64,000 nt of DNA from Torreya grandis (GCA_037957365.1 JARHVA010000081.1:4235001-4299000); one strand, 5' to 3'. Shown: positions 37,381 to 48,638, numbered from the stretch's first letter. Notes: generated by a model from the sequence alone, not told the origin. Numbers and translations are program-made.

Positions 37381-39110
37381 TTGTTCAAGTCTACTAGATT
37401 CTCTTCTTCTTCCTTTGCTCATGCTTTGTTTGCTTCTATTTATGATAACTTGTGGCATGAAATATTAGGACATATTAATTACAAAAGTATCAAATTTATG
37501 AATAAACTCAAAATTATTCAAGGTTTGCCTAAATTTACTTCTACTAATTATATTTGTAGTGGTTGTATGGATGGTAAAATTCCTATTTTAAGAATCAATC
37601 TTGGCATGCTAATGAAAAACTTTCATTTAGTTCATAGTGATCTCTTAGGCCATATGAAAATTCTTATTAATGGTGTAAAGTATGCTTTAAATTTTGTTGA
37701 TAGTTGTACTAGGTGAGTTTGGATTTATTTCTTAAAAACTGAAGATCAATTTTTATACACTTTCATTGACTTTCATGCCTTTATTGAAAATCAATCTTAT
37801 TGTTCTTTACGCATATTACATACTGATAATGAAACTAAATATGTTATCGATAATTTTATTAAATACTATAAATAACATAGTATTAAACATAAAAACATAA
37901 GCAACATTATGGCTGCAGAGGGATGAGGGAAGAGGGAGCGCGGCCACAGATATGGTTGCATTGAAACCCTAACCTTCGTGGCCATGGTTTTTGGCGACCA
38001 GTTCCCAGATGCAAAGGGAACCATGGTGTTGAGCTCGGCACAGAAATGAAAATCCTTTATTGCATGATGGGGGAAACTTTGTTTCCCTGATTGGAATGTC
38101 AAAACTAGCATGTGGAGAGGAGTTGGTCATTAAGATACTTGACCAGTGCATGTGATGAGGGTTTGTCTGTGGGGAGTGCCTTGAATGGATCCCTGTGGTG
38201 GTAGTTGATGTGTTAATAGCGAAACAGGAGGGGCTCTATTTTTACTATAATCCCAGGGTCAAGATTGAAGAAGAGTTTTTTAGGGGTGGATGCCAGATCT
38301 AGTTGCTCACCATTGCATTCTATCTGTGGGGTCATGGCTCATGTAGAAGTGCTTCAAGACATCTTTAACAAAATTTTGATTGCCAAGGCGGTGAATCTTT
38401 TGGGTTTAACTGATGGATTGATTGGGCGATGGCGGTGCTGGTTTTGGGGTTTATTTCATTGTTTGGTTGGTTGGGGTTGGGGGCTGAGGGTAGAAATTTA
38501 TGTGGCTCCCTTAAACCCTTCCTTGTGTTAACATGGCTTTAAACTGTGCAATTCTATTATTGTGTGGTATTTTTTAAGGTTACAGGTCCCTATAAAACCT
38601 AGATTCTTGTTTCAGGTCGTAGAGCCTGGTTTTTTTGTTTAGGTTTTAGGTCCTTGTAAAACTTGGGGAGCTTTAACTGGTTTATTTTTTTGGTTTCAGG
38701 TCTATATAAAACCTAGTTTTGTTACTATTTTTTAGTGGGTTTGCCTGACCAGGCGGTTTGTATTGCTTTATCTTTTTTGGTCTGTAAAGGGTTTTGGGGC
38801 CCCTTCAAAACCTACTTTTACCTTAATTTAAAACATAGTATTAAACATTATAAAACTTTTTCTTACATACCTGATCAAACTAGTGTTGTTAAATGTAAAC
38901 ATAGAGTAATCACTGAAATGATTATGCGTATGTTATATGCTAAAAATGCGTATTATAAATTTTGAGTTGAAACAATGTATTTTGATCTTTATCTTATTAA
39001 TACGACACATAATAAATTTATTTTAAATATTACCCTTGAATAATCTTGGAGTGGTAAAAACATAATCTTAAGCATTTATGAGTTTTTGGTTGTAATCAAT
39101 TTGTTCTAAT
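37381..39110 (+). pseudogene. Element A integrase remnant, split by an insert
   Basis: The zinc-binding region is visible as LWHEILGHINYKSIKFMNK with CSGCMDGK near 37,555. The core has LVHSDLLGHMK (first catalytic Asp, ~37,640) and ILHTDNETKYV (second Asp, ~37,820). The 941-bp insert interrupts it at 37,891-38,831. The frame resumes with IPDQTSVVKCKHRVITEM (~38,870), where the catalytic Glu of the E-R-K-N box is Lys. Copy B has the same Glu-to-Lys and Arg-to-Cys changes. It fuses directly to late reverse-transcriptase sequence at about 39,105-39,115 through a deletion. Confidence 0.85.
37874..38848. mobile_element. 941-bp GC-richer insert with 17-bp target duplication
   Basis: AACATAGTATTAAACAT occurs at 37,874-37,890 and again, perfectly, at 38,832-38,848. 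Copy B has the site only once (AACATGGTATTAAACAT near 50,283), giving the empty-site control. The inserted 37,891-38,831 is visibly richer in G and C than everything around it. The long duplication indicates target-primed insertion (LINE or LINE-mobilised RNA). Its right part has three related ~20-base motifs (CCCTATAAAACCTAG, CCTTGTAAAACTTGG, TCTATATAAAACCTAG) and ends GGGGCCCCTTCAAAACC...CTTAATTTA, compatible with a LINE or retroposed-transcript 3' end. No terminal inverted repeats and no clear poly-A. Confidence 0.75.
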
Positions 39111-40098
39111 AATCCTTATCATTTTATCAAAAACACTCCAAATGGTATACTTATCATTATTTTATATGTTGATGACTTAATCATAAATGGCAGTAATAAT
39201 TTAATGGTTTATTTCACTAAAAATGATTTGAATAATACATTTTAAATGATTGACTTAGATTTATTACATTATTTTTTAGGCATTTAAATTTAGAAAGAAA
39301 AAGATAATGTTTCTATTTCTTAATCGAAAAATTCATATGACTTATTATTTAGGTTTAATATGTTAGATTGTAAACATGTGTCTACCCCTTATGAAGTTGG
39401 TGTAAAATTTCTTACTGGCATGCAAACTAAAAATGTTGATCCTACTCTCTATAGATTATTAGTTGGCAGTTTGAATTATCTTACTCATACTCATCCTGAT
39501 ATTGTCTTTTTTGTTGGATTTGTTTTTCATTTTATGTCTAAACCTCAAGCTAATAATTTTAAAGTATACACAAGAATTCTTCATTATAATAAATTTACTC
39601 TAACTTTTGGCATCGAATATACTCTGAATAGCAATTTCTATTTGGCAAGTTATTTTGATTTTAATTGGGCTAGTGATCTTAATGATCCTATATCCATAAG
39701 TTGCTATTGTTTTTCTTTGGGTTCTAACATAATTTCATGGAACAGCTTAAAAAACTATTTTATCTTTATCTTCAACAAAATTTGAGTATAAATCTTGTGA
39801 TCATGTTGCAAAATAAGTTATTTAGCTTCGAAGACTTCTTGAAGATTTGGGCTACCCTCAATCTTTGGCTACTCTAATTTTTGGTGATAATCAAAGTGCC
39901 ATTGCTTTAAAAAATTTTATTTTCCATGCAAGGTCCATACACATTGAGATTCAACATCACTTTCAATATGATCTTCTTGAAGACAATCAAATTCTTCTCT
40001 CTTTCTATCCTACTCAATAACAAATGGTTGATATATTCACTAAGTCATTAAATAAATAAAAGTTTGTATTATTTTGTAATATGTTAGGATTGAAGTAA
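39111..40098 (+). pseudogene. Element A reverse transcriptase end and RNase H remnant
   Basis: It begins with the reverse transcriptase palm motif region (LYVDDLI-like; here TLYVDDLI appears as IILYVDDLIING, ~39,150-39,185) and proceeds to the 141-codon open stretch 39,360-39,785: MLDCKHVSTPYEVGVK, DPTLYRLLVGSLNYLTHTHP and DIVFFVGFVFHFMSKPQ, the conserved block between copia RT and RNase H, then RNase H to MLGLK and a stop at 40,096-40,098. The front of the reverse transcriptase, equivalent to about 50,555-51,495 of copy B, is deleted. Stops at former Gln codons recur. Confidence 0.83.
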
Positions 40099-40104
40099 TT
40101 TATT

Positions 40105-40114
40105 AAGGGGGATA
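40105..40114 (+). promoter_or_regulatory. Polypurine tract of element A
   Basis: AAGGGGGATA directly precedes the 3' LTR and would prime plus-strand DNA synthesis. Copy B has AAGGGGGAGA at the same place. Confidence 0.8.
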
Positions 40115-40744
40115 TTTAGTAATGTTTTCTCCATTATTATATTTTTACAAACCTATAAATAAATTTGTAAGGGGAGTGCTAATATTACTTTTTATTTAAG
40201 ATAATTTATTTATCCTAAGTTTCTTTATGTGTGTGGAATTTTTATTTATGTGAATTTTAATTTCATATAAATCCATATTCCATGAGGTTTAAATCACCTC
40301 TTTATTATGCTTTAGGATTTGGGGATTAATTTCATAAGTAACCCCTTCTCCCACTTGGCACACACTTCCCTCCACTCTAAGGTAATAGGTCATAAGTTGC
40401 ACACACAAATGAGGTTTGTAAGGTAATAATGGAAGTCTTTGTAACTCATATAGTCTTCTTGTTACTCTATTAAAAGAGCATTTTTCTCCTTATTTTCTCA
40501 CTAAAAACTTTTGGCTCTCTCTCTTCTTCTCAAATTATTCTTTCTTTCCAATTATAATAGTAGATATTTTGGTGACAAGCCTTCTTATAAGATCACATGA
40601 ATTTTTATCTTATACATTTGGTTTATCACTTTAAAATTATTATTTTTATTTGTGATTTGCACCTTGAAAGGTGATATTATTTCTTGATTTCATTATTTTT
40701 TACACTTTTTAATGTCATTAATGAATGATTTTGGCATAATTATT
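40115..40744 (+). repeat. 3' LTR of element A
   Basis: About 630 bases starting TTTAGTAATG (expected TGTTAGTAATG) and ending near GGCATAATTATT, after which C integrase sequence resumes (LKNKYN). It aligns with 52,424-53,057 throughout and with the truncated 5' LTR at 34,035-34,469. Confidence 0.87.
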
Positions 40745-41157
40745 TTAAAAAATAAATATAATGTGTTGCTTAAATTCAAAGAATTTAAATATTTTGTTGA
40801 AAATGCATCTAATTTTTATATTAAGAGATTTAGGACTAATAATGGTAGTGCATATGTTAGTAAAGATTTTTATTCTTTTTACTTTAGTTGTGGTATTCAA
40901 AGGAAACTATCAACTCCCTAGTCCCCTCAGTAAAATGATATTACTAAAAAGAAAAATTGCATCATCATAGAAATGACTAGAACACTGTTAGAATTTACAA
41001 ATGTTCCTAAAGTTTTATAGGCTAAAGTCATAAGTAATATTATGCATATTCTAAATAGAGTTCTTACCAAATATTTTCATCTTTATAATCCCTTAAAAAT
41101 GTGGTTTAAAAAAAAACCTAGTGTGGCTCATCTTAAGATCTTTAGTACTCATGCTTA
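40745..41157 (+). pseudogene. Element C integrase core, first segment (unit 1)
   Basis: The frame reads LKNKYNVLLKFKEFKYFVEN, then RFRTNNGSAYVSKDF (second catalytic Asp changed to Asn), the SPQ*ND-IT-KKKN box (catalytic Glu region damaged), TRTLLEFTNVPKVL and MWFKKKPSVAHLKIF. It is cut at 41,157 by element D and continues at 46,813. The same segment without D lies at 53,058 onward. The conserved Trp is TAG at PKVL*AK. Confidence 0.85.
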
Positions 41158-41513
41158 TGTTAGTGTAGTATTTTTTCCCATTGGGTTTTGCCTAAACAAC
41201 CTTATGGCCATTCTATGTCAATTAAGCTTTCTTAGGTTAGTTATAAAAGGGTCACATAAGCTAATTATATTTTAACGTAATTATCTAATTAGAAAAATTA
41301 GAGGCTTTCTCATGTTGCTTTAATTTTACCTATATGTACCTCACTTTTTATTTTTGAAAGGTAAGATAAGAAAGACAGGTTAATGTGATTTTATGTAAGT
41401 AGGTGTGAATACAAGCTTATTCATCATTTGTAATTTATCTGTGATTTCATTGCTACATACATAGATTTGCTTAATCTTATATGCAAATATATAAGATCAT
41501 AGTCAATCTGACA
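41158..41513 (+). repeat. 5' LTR of element D
   Basis: Starts TGTTAGTGTAG and ends CAATCTGACA. It aligns with 46,439-46,812 (shared GGCCATTCTATGTCAATTAA-like block, GTTATAAAAGGGTCACATA, GACAGGTTAATG). TTATAAAAGGG is a plausible TATA box for element transcription. Confidence 0.92.
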
Positions 41514-41526
41514 TGGTATCAAAGCC
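41514..41526 (+). promoter_or_regulatory. Primer-binding site of element D
   Basis: TGGTATCAAAGCC follows the LTR end and is close to the initiator-Met-tRNA primer site (TGGTATCAGAGC). Confidence 0.88.
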
Positions 41527-42779
41527 ATTTTTATTAGTATTATAAAAAAATTTGTGGTAAAATCTTACTACATTTGCTATTCTAGCAAAAACAAGGGTTT
41601 GGTAGGACTCTTTAGAGAATTCATGTAAATATTTCTACTAGAGCTTTAGATCTCAAAACTGACTACACTATTGGTTTTAAAAGGTGCCAAAACCTTTGGT
41701 TTGACTATAAACATGACCTAGTTTTGAAATAGTCAATTTTTCTTTTTATTTTGGCATTATAAGGTCTTATTTTTCATTTTCTACAAAAGTACATACTTCT
41801 TATGTTTCTTTGTAAAAATTCCTTTCGATTTTTCTTCTTTATGTCAAAATCTCAAATGGGTCTCTTGTTGAATTTCCATTATTGAAATATTTTGAACATT
41901 TTTGGCTTACCTCAGTTTGCATGCCATCAAACCTCTATACTACTCAGATCTATAGGTGGTCATTACTTCAAATCAATAGTTGATCAACTTCATGTTGCAT
42001 GCATTAGAGAGTCCACTAACCAATTTGGGCTTTTAGAGAGTTGCTACTTGCTCATAGACTAATTTAGACTTGTGTAGTTACTTTACTTATAAATTCATGA
42101 AGTTAAGTAAAGTAGGTCCAAAAACCTCGTTTACACTACTGTAGACCAACTCAAGTTTTTGAAGGGTTATTACTGTGACTCAAGTTTTAAAAGGGTGATT
42201 ACTTCTAAGAGTTAGAAGTAAAGCAATCCTAGAAACCTAGATTACTCTTTCAAGACTGACTTAGGTTTTAGAAGGCTGACTACTGCTCGAAGTTGTGGGG
42301 TAACTCTACTCAAGTTTTGAAAGGGTGATTACTTCTCCTATAAAATAAGTTCAAAACTTTAGGGTACACTGCAAAATACCAACTTATACTTTTGGAGGTC
42401 TATTTCTTACTTGAGTTTTTTAAGGGTCATTAATGCCTCCTCCATCTAGTAAAGTAGTTTGAGAAATTTGAGTAAAGCTTTTTGGAAAGTCCAGATTACT
42501 CTTCCTAGGCCAACTCAAACTTATGAATGGTCATTATCAGTCTAAAATTTTTGAGTAAAGCTATTTGAGAAACCTAGATTACTCTTCCAAGATATACTTG
42601 GGTTTTAGAAGAGTCATTATTATTTAGCATCAGAAACAAAGTAGTATGGGAATTTTGAATTACTCTTCCAAGATCGACCCAGTTTTTTGAAGGCTCATTA
42701 CTACTCAATTTTGTAGGGTACCTCTACTTATGTTTTTTTTGCCATTTATATATTTTTTGGAACACAAAGTTGATCAATT
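41527..42779 (+). repeat. Element D leader with imperfect tandem repeats
   Basis: Between about 41,980 and 42,725 the leader repeats, at uneven spacing of roughly 60-110 bases, a module with ACTCAAGTTTT-GAAGGGT-ATTACT followed by AGTAAAG-AACCTAGATTACTC. At least six copies are recognisable, diverged from each other. No gag N-terminal sequence is seen, so the usual front of gag may have been replaced or lost. Confidence 0.6.
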
Positions 42780-44340
42780 GGAGTCTTCAAAATCATATGC
42801 CTTGATTGTCATCAAGATAAGAAGAAGCCTTCTAGTAGTGGCAAACATGAGAAAAAATAGTCTAACCCAGATCATGAGTGTAAGAAAAAAAAATTAGATG
42901 CCAAGCCTAATGGATCATCAAATGAGTCCTCCTCAAGTGGGAAACCTAAAAAGGAGACACTAAAATGCAAATTTTGCAAGAAACTTCGGCATGATGAATC
43001 TTAGTGCATGAAAAAAATATTGATACCTTGACTAAGATGCTTAAGAAGAATAAAATCAATGTTCCTAAATGCTCAACTTAGAACATGTCTATATAAGATT
43101 ATGCAAAGGCTAAAGACAAAAAAAAAGGTAAAAATAAGGGCAAGGCACTTATTTTAGTAGCTTCTCAACCTTCAACTTGGGTTATTGACTTGGATGTTTC
43201 CTATCATATGGCCTCCTTAGAGGATCTATTTTTATAAATAGATCCATGTTTTGTGCCTTCAATTCTCATAGGTGATGACACTTCGATAGAATTCAATGGT
43301 AAAGGATCAGTTGAATTAAGTGATGGGACCTTCAATGATGTTCTATGTGTTCCTTCACTATCCACCAACCTCATATTAGTGTATCAAATCACTCAAATAG
43401 GTACAAAGAAGTGAATTGAGTTTACATCAAATTTAGTGGTTATCAAAGAGCTACACAATGACACTATAATGGCTTATAAGAAGGCCAATCATTAGTCTAG
43501 ACTATATACCTTCTCATAATTTGACCTAGATCAACCCTCAGTTGCACTGCTTACTCATGTAGATGGAGTGAGCAAACTATAGCATGAATAGTTGGCCATT
43601 TAAACTACCATTACCTAGAGCAACTCAGGCATCAGGACATGGTCTCAAGGTTACCTAAAGTTAAATTATTAGATGGCCTATGCAATGGCTACATACTTAG
43701 CAAGCATCTAAAAGAGAAATATGACAAAGGCAAAGCAAGGAGAGCTAAATAAAAGCTATAAATTATCCATAATGACATAGCAGGTCCATTTCCAAAACCT
43801 TCATTCAACAAGACCAGATACATGCTCACATTCATCACTACATTTTTAAGGTATATCTAGGTGTTTTTTCTCAAAAAGAAGTCTAAGGTCTTTCATCACT
43901 TTAAGAATTTCAAGGCACTTTTAGAGAAGCAGTCAGATTATTCCATCAAAATCTTAAGGATTGACAATGGTGGGGAGTATGTCAATAATAGGTTTGAGCA
44001 ATTTTACACATTGGAGGGGATTTAGATGTAACATAGTTCCATATAATCTTGAATAGAATGGTTTGGCCTAATGTAATAACTATACCTTAAAGGAAATGGC
44101 CAACTACATGCTTCAACCAAAGTCTTTTACTATTTGATTTTGGGCTAAAATAATCAACTATGTGTGTTACATTCAGAACCATGTTCCATATAAAGCCTTG
44201 AAAGGAATCACTCCTTTTGAAGTTTTTGATGGTCACAAGCCCGTATTGGATCAATTTTAAGTGTTTAGATCACTAAAAATGGCCCATTTCCCAAGAAGAA
44301 ATGTAAGGTAATGAACCCTCAAATTTAGTCTTATATCTTT
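42780..44340 (+). pseudogene. Element D gag end, protease and integrase remnant
   Basis: A CCHC knuckle is present near 42,965-43,010 (CKFCKKLRHDES*C). The protease box reads WVIDLDVSYHMA at ~43,180, where the D-S-G is now D-L-D. Integrase shows GHLNYHYLEQL (~43,595), CNGYILSKH, a PF-P-KPSFNKTRYM block, ILRIDNGGEYVNNRF (~43,952; catalytic Asp kept) and the E-box region around 44,050 with a frameshift. Later blocks are QNHVPYKALKGITPFE and DGHKPVLD. At least ten stops occur, mostly TAA or TAG at expected Gln or Trp. Confidence 0.85.
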
Positions 44341-46300
44341 ATGGGGTATGCAAAGGGTACTAAGAGATACATGTTTATCCATCCTAAAACTCATGAGGAG
44401 TTCATAGAAAGGAGTATCAAGTTTCATGAGTCCCCACTTGAACTCACTACTGGCACTCTAGACTCTTCAAAATTCTCACTAGACATTGATTCTACCTTAG
44501 ATAGTGACTTGGATCTACCTCAAAATCCTTCTGATAATCAGGATGGATCTTCTTCTTCTTCAAGTTCAAGTGATGAGAGCAGTGATGACGATTCTCCTCC
44601 TTCATCTCACACTCATATTATAGATGATGATGACTCACCTCTTGATTCTCTAATCTCATATAATTATGGTCCCACTTGGGCCAGACAGATACTTCAAAGT
44701 GCTAGAAAATGTGTTGAAAATCCATCAAATATAAGGCAAACATGTTCATAGTTTTAGGGGAATTCACGTGCTTACATGGCCATTGCCTTAGATCTACAAA
44801 TATTTTATGAGGCATCTAGCATTCTAGAATGGGATTTTGCTATGCATGAGGAGTATAGTTCCCTAAATATTAATAAAACATGGGACATGGTCCCTCTTCC
44901 TAAAGGAAGAAAATTGGTCCATTGCAAATGGGTTTATTGGACTAAGTATGGTGTAGATGAGTATGTTGATAAGTACAAAGCTCATCTAGTTTCAAAGGGG
45001 TTTCCTCAAGTGTCTGGCATAGACTACACTAAGAAATTTACTCTTGTATCCAAAATGATGTCTATCAGACTCACTCTAGCTATCACAACCACACATCAGT
45101 GGAATATTCACCAAATGAACATCAAGAGTGCTTTTCTACATGGTGACCTCAAATAAAAGATATACATGGAGCAACCACAAGGCTTTTTGAAAGATTCCTC
45201 CTTGGTATGTAAACTCAATAAATCTATCTATGGACTCAAATAGGCACCTTGAGCATGGTATGCCAAGATAGACTCATTTCCCCTCACAATTAGGTTCACC
45301 AAATGCCACTCAAATCCAAATGTCTACTTCCTATGGTAAGATGATTCTCTATTAATCTTAGTTCTCTATGTGGATGAATTTTTGATTATAGGGAGTTCAT
45401 GATCATCCATATTAGTAGTGAAAATTGCACCTTCAAACAAATTTTCAATGATAGACATGGGATTATTACATTACTTTCTTGGGATTAAAATCATTCAGTC
45501 AGATTCTAGGATAAATTTATCACAATATAAATATTCTCTTGATTTTCTTGTGAGGTTTAACATGGTTGAGTGTAAGCCAAATCCTACTCCCTTCTTGTTT
45601 GGTGTGAAGCTTGAGGTTGATTGTCCTACACCATTGGTTGATGCAACTCCATATTGATAACTTGTGGGTATTCTTATCTATCTCATACACACTAGACTTG
45701 TCATATCCTATACAGTTGGTAGGTCTCCCAATTTATGCAAGAGCCATATGAATTGCATTGGAAATTAGCTAAGTGGATTTTGCACTATATTTAGGGTTTT
45801 CACAACTATGGAATACACTACAAAGAAAGAACAAAGGTTGATTTGATTAGATACACAGATTTAGATTGGGTTAGAGATATTTAGAGTTTAAAGTCCACTT
45901 CAATCTATAGTTTATCACTTGATTTAGGTCCAATAAGCTGGTCAAGCAAGAAACAACATGCAATTACTTTAACATCTATAGAGGTAGAATATAGAGGGGC
46001 TGTCAATGCCACCATTAAGGTAATCTAGCCTTAGGGGATTCTCACTGAGTTTGGTATCTAGTTTTATAAGCCAACATTCATCTAATATGATAACCAAATC
46101 ACAATCTAGATTTGTAAGGATCTAGTTTTCCATCAAAGGACCAAACACATAGAGATTCACATGGACTTCATTAGGGAGCTTATCAGTGAGCAAGTCATTG
46201 ATCTTCAGTACTATCTAACATCAAATTAGATTGAAGATATTCTAACTAAACCCTTCATAGAGAGTAACTTTATTTATCTATGAGCTCTGATTGGGGTTAG
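44341..46300 (+). pseudogene. Element D reverse transcriptase and RNase H remnant
   Basis: An open stretch 44,341-44,751 holds the integrase tail and the Ser/Asp-rich linker normal for copia. Reverse transcriptase opens at 44,776-45,156 with EWDFAMHEEYSSLNINKTWD, KGRKLVHCKWVYWTKYG, YKAHLVSKGFPQVSGIDY and NIKSAFLHGDLK. It continues KSIYGLK*AP*AWYAKID (Gln and Arg now stops, CAG to TAG and CGA to TGA), then VLYVDEFLIIGSS, the palm motif with its second Asp changed to Glu, and GLLHYFLGIKI. RNase H includes GPISWSSKKQHAITL-like and IEVEYRGAVNATI sequence at ~45,935-46,015. Only a few substitutions separate parts of it from an intact polymerase, but it is dead. Confidence 0.9.
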
Positions 46301-46410
46301 GGATACTTCACCTTCTTCTTCCTCCTATAGAAGTTCTTCACTATGTACTTGGGTAATTTATTAATGTTTCAATACCGGAACCCAATTCTCATCTCACCTA
46401 AGTTATGATT

Positions 46411-46438
46411 GGGGGGGGGGGGGCGGGGGTGAAGGGGG
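46411..46438 (+). promoter_or_regulatory. Polypurine tract of element D with adjacent poly-G run
   Basis: GAAGGGGG at 46,431-46,438 touches the 3' LTR start TGTTGG. Just upstream, 46,411-46,429 is almost pure G (13 G, C, 5 G), far longer than a normal tract. Confidence 0.8.
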
Positions 46439-46812
46439 TGTTGGTTTAGTGATTTTTCTCATTGGGTTATGCCCACATGATCTTATGACCATTCTATGTC
46501 AATTAAGCTTCCTTAGGTTAGTTATAAAAGGGTCACATAGGCTAATTATATTTTAATATAATTATCTAATTAAGAAAATTAGAAGCTTCTTCATGTTGCC
46601 TTAATTTTCTCTATATGTACCCCACTTATTTTTGGAAGGTAAGACAAGAAAGACAGGTTAATGCAATTTTATGCAAGTAGATCATATTTTATAATATTAT
46701 TGTGGGAAGACAAGCTTTTTTCTCTTTTATAATTTATCTATGATTTCATTACTACATACATAGATTTCTTCAGTATTCTATGCAAGGATCTAAGATCATG
46801 GCTAATCTGATA
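46439..46812 (+). repeat. 3' LTR of element D
   Basis: 374 bases starting TGTTGGTTTAGTG and ending CTAATCTGATA (once ...CTGACA, as in the 5' LTR). Differences from the 5' LTR include substitutions and small gaps, giving age through LTR divergence. Confidence 0.92.
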
Positions 46813-47555
46813 GCTTCCATATTTTTTCCTAAAGAAAGAAGAAAAAATCTTGATCCTAACTCCTATTATTGCATTTTCATAAGTTTTAGAGGTAATACTT
46901 AAGGTCTTAAAGTATATGATACATCCAAATGTCACATCATTAAGAATAAGAATGTCCATATTCTCTAAAAATTATTTTGTAAGCCCTTTGTGGACCCTCC
47001 TCAATATTTTTCTTGTGATGAAATGGTTTCCCTTGAGGAGGTTGATATAGTTTTGGATAAAATTAGAGTTTGAATAACCCCCTGAGTTTTATATTCAATA
47101 TAAAAAACCTAAATAGGTAGAATCCCTAATCCAATATTCTAATGTTGATAACCTTAATAAATTAACTAGAAGTCAACATTATTATCATGTTTTAATGACT
47201 ATGTTTGAATTTGAACCTCAACCTTTTGAGGAAACCATGCAAGATGATAGATGGAATGTCGTTATGTAGATGAATATAATGCCTTAATTAAACATTGGAC
47301 TTGAGATCTTGTCCCACCTCTCCAAAAAGGTATATTAACAGTTGTAGATAGATTTATAAGATCAAATATAATTCAATTGGTAAAATTTATAAGTTTAAAG
47401 CTAGATTAGTTACTCGTAGATTTACTCTAAAACCTAAGATTGACTATGTTTAAACCTTTACTCTTATAAAAATAAATGAGTACTATTAGATTAATTATTA
47501 CTCTTGTAGTCTAAAATGGTTGGGTTATCCAGCAAATAAATGTCAAGAATAATTG
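46813..47555 (+). pseudogene. Element C integrase tail and RT start, first segment (unit 1)
   Basis: It resumes C directly after D: KNLDPNSYYCIFIS, VYDTSKCHIIKNKNVHIL, then the linker (VDPPQYFSCDEMVSLEEVD) and the start of reverse transcriptase (ALIKHWT*DLVPPLQKG, with Trp now a stop; STIRLIITL; NGWVIQQINVKN). The same protein order without D is at 53,480-54,205. It is cut inside reverse transcriptase at about 47,555, which is the tandem duplication junction. Confidence 0.85.
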
Positions 47556-47560
47556 GGTTA

Positions 47561-48353
47561 TTCCTTGTGCCATTCTTGGTGGTCTCCTTATGTACAACCC
47601 CTCATCTTGGATCATTTTCTTATCTTCTTTGGTTTCTTCTACATATTCTCTACGTAGTATTTATTATGCCATTTCCCCCATCTTATATTCTATTTGTTGC
47701 CTTTTTTTAATCTTTCAGGGAATGCCTCTTTTGTAATTGACTCACTCGTAGCAAGTGTCAGCTACACCTTTCTGAGGATCATATTTTAGAGTGTTGTATG
47801 CTTTGTTTTTTAGTTTTTCTTCCCTTTTTATCTGCACTATCTTTATTCTTATCTATGTTAATATTTATTTACAATATAAATTTTTGATCATTCCAAAACA
47901 AAAATATTGCACCTCATACGAGTCTATTTTTTTTCCATAAAATCTTATTCTACATATACATTAAAGATTGTCCAAATTAAACATACTAAAGGCAATTTAT
48001 TTCATGTATTATTTTACATGCTCCTAGTTATTGTGTTCTATTTTTAATTTAATGAAACTTTATCTTATCTTTATTATTATTACTTAAAAAAAGTAAATCC
48101 CATCTTTTAATTTACATAGTATTTATTTCAATTGTTATATTGTAAACCAAGTGGTACAAGTAACATTTATTTTGAAGTCCTTTTTCCCTTAAATTAAATT
48201 CAAGTGTGGGCTTAATTCTCAAGTTAATTGAGCATTTGTTATTTTTCTCAAGGATCTTGTATTTTTTTTTTCTAATTCCAAAACCATTGTCGTAGTCTTC
48301 TCATTTACAATTGTGGTGCTTAATTTTAGCATTTTTTTGACAATCTTGAAGTT

Positions 48354-48393
<40 letters not shown>

Positions 48394-48638
48394 ATTTGTA
48401 CTTTTGTTTATTTCTCAACCATTTAGGCTCTCATTTCATACTTGACACATTTTTTGCTTTTTGGCTATGTCTATTTATTTTTTGGCCTCCTTGTCTCTCC
48501 TTCATGCCTCCTTCAGTTTAAGTTTTTTTTTGCCTATTCACTTTTTGGTATTAGATGAGCTTATGAAACATAATAACTTATTTGTTTACAAAATTTAATT
48601 GCATATTCAATAAATATTCACTTTTAAATACTTGGTTC
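47561..48638 (+). other. Leader of element copy B
   Basis: Aligns with 34,881-36,267. Relative to copy A about 300 bases are missing near 47,772 (TACACCTT|TCTGAGGATC). An A run of about 31 bases lies at 48,362-48,392. No 5' LTR exists for copy B because the duplication starts inside the leader. Confidence 0.75.

Larger units (their letters stand above)
41153..46817 (+). mobile_element. Ty1/copia retrotransposon 'D' inserted in element C
   Basis: LTRs at 41,158-41,513 and 46,439-46,812 bound a complete-length element. The flanks GCTTA (41,153-41,157) and GCTTC (46,813-46,817) are a 5-bp target duplication with one mismatch. The uninterrupted site is present in C unit 2 (TTGCTTCCATATTT near 53,470). 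D is the best-preserved pol in the window, with long open stretches in reverse transcriptase, consistent with being one of the latest insertions. Primer site, polypurine tract, gag knuckle, protease, integrase, RT and RNase H are all visible in copia order (integrase before RT). Confidence 0.92.
34881..47560. repeat. Large tandem segmental duplication, unit 1 (later enlarged)
   Basis: The sequence beginning TTCCTTG in the element A leader at 34,881 begins again at 47,561, immediately after C reverse transcriptase sequence is cut off (GTCAAGAATAATTGGG, ~47,543-47,557). Unit 1 holds A leader, gag, protease, integrase, RNase H, 3' LTR and a C integrase/RT segment. It has since gained element D (5.66 kb) and the 941-bp insert and lost ~0.9 kb of A reverse transcriptase. 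Corrected for these, it is close in length to unit 2. Confidence 0.82.

Noticed and set aside
37866..38151. Overlapping minus-strand frames of 81 and 60 codons in the GC-richer insert
   Set aside because: Higher GC lowers stop density; the first frame runs across the insertion boundary into integrase DNA, and neither has a recognisable motif.
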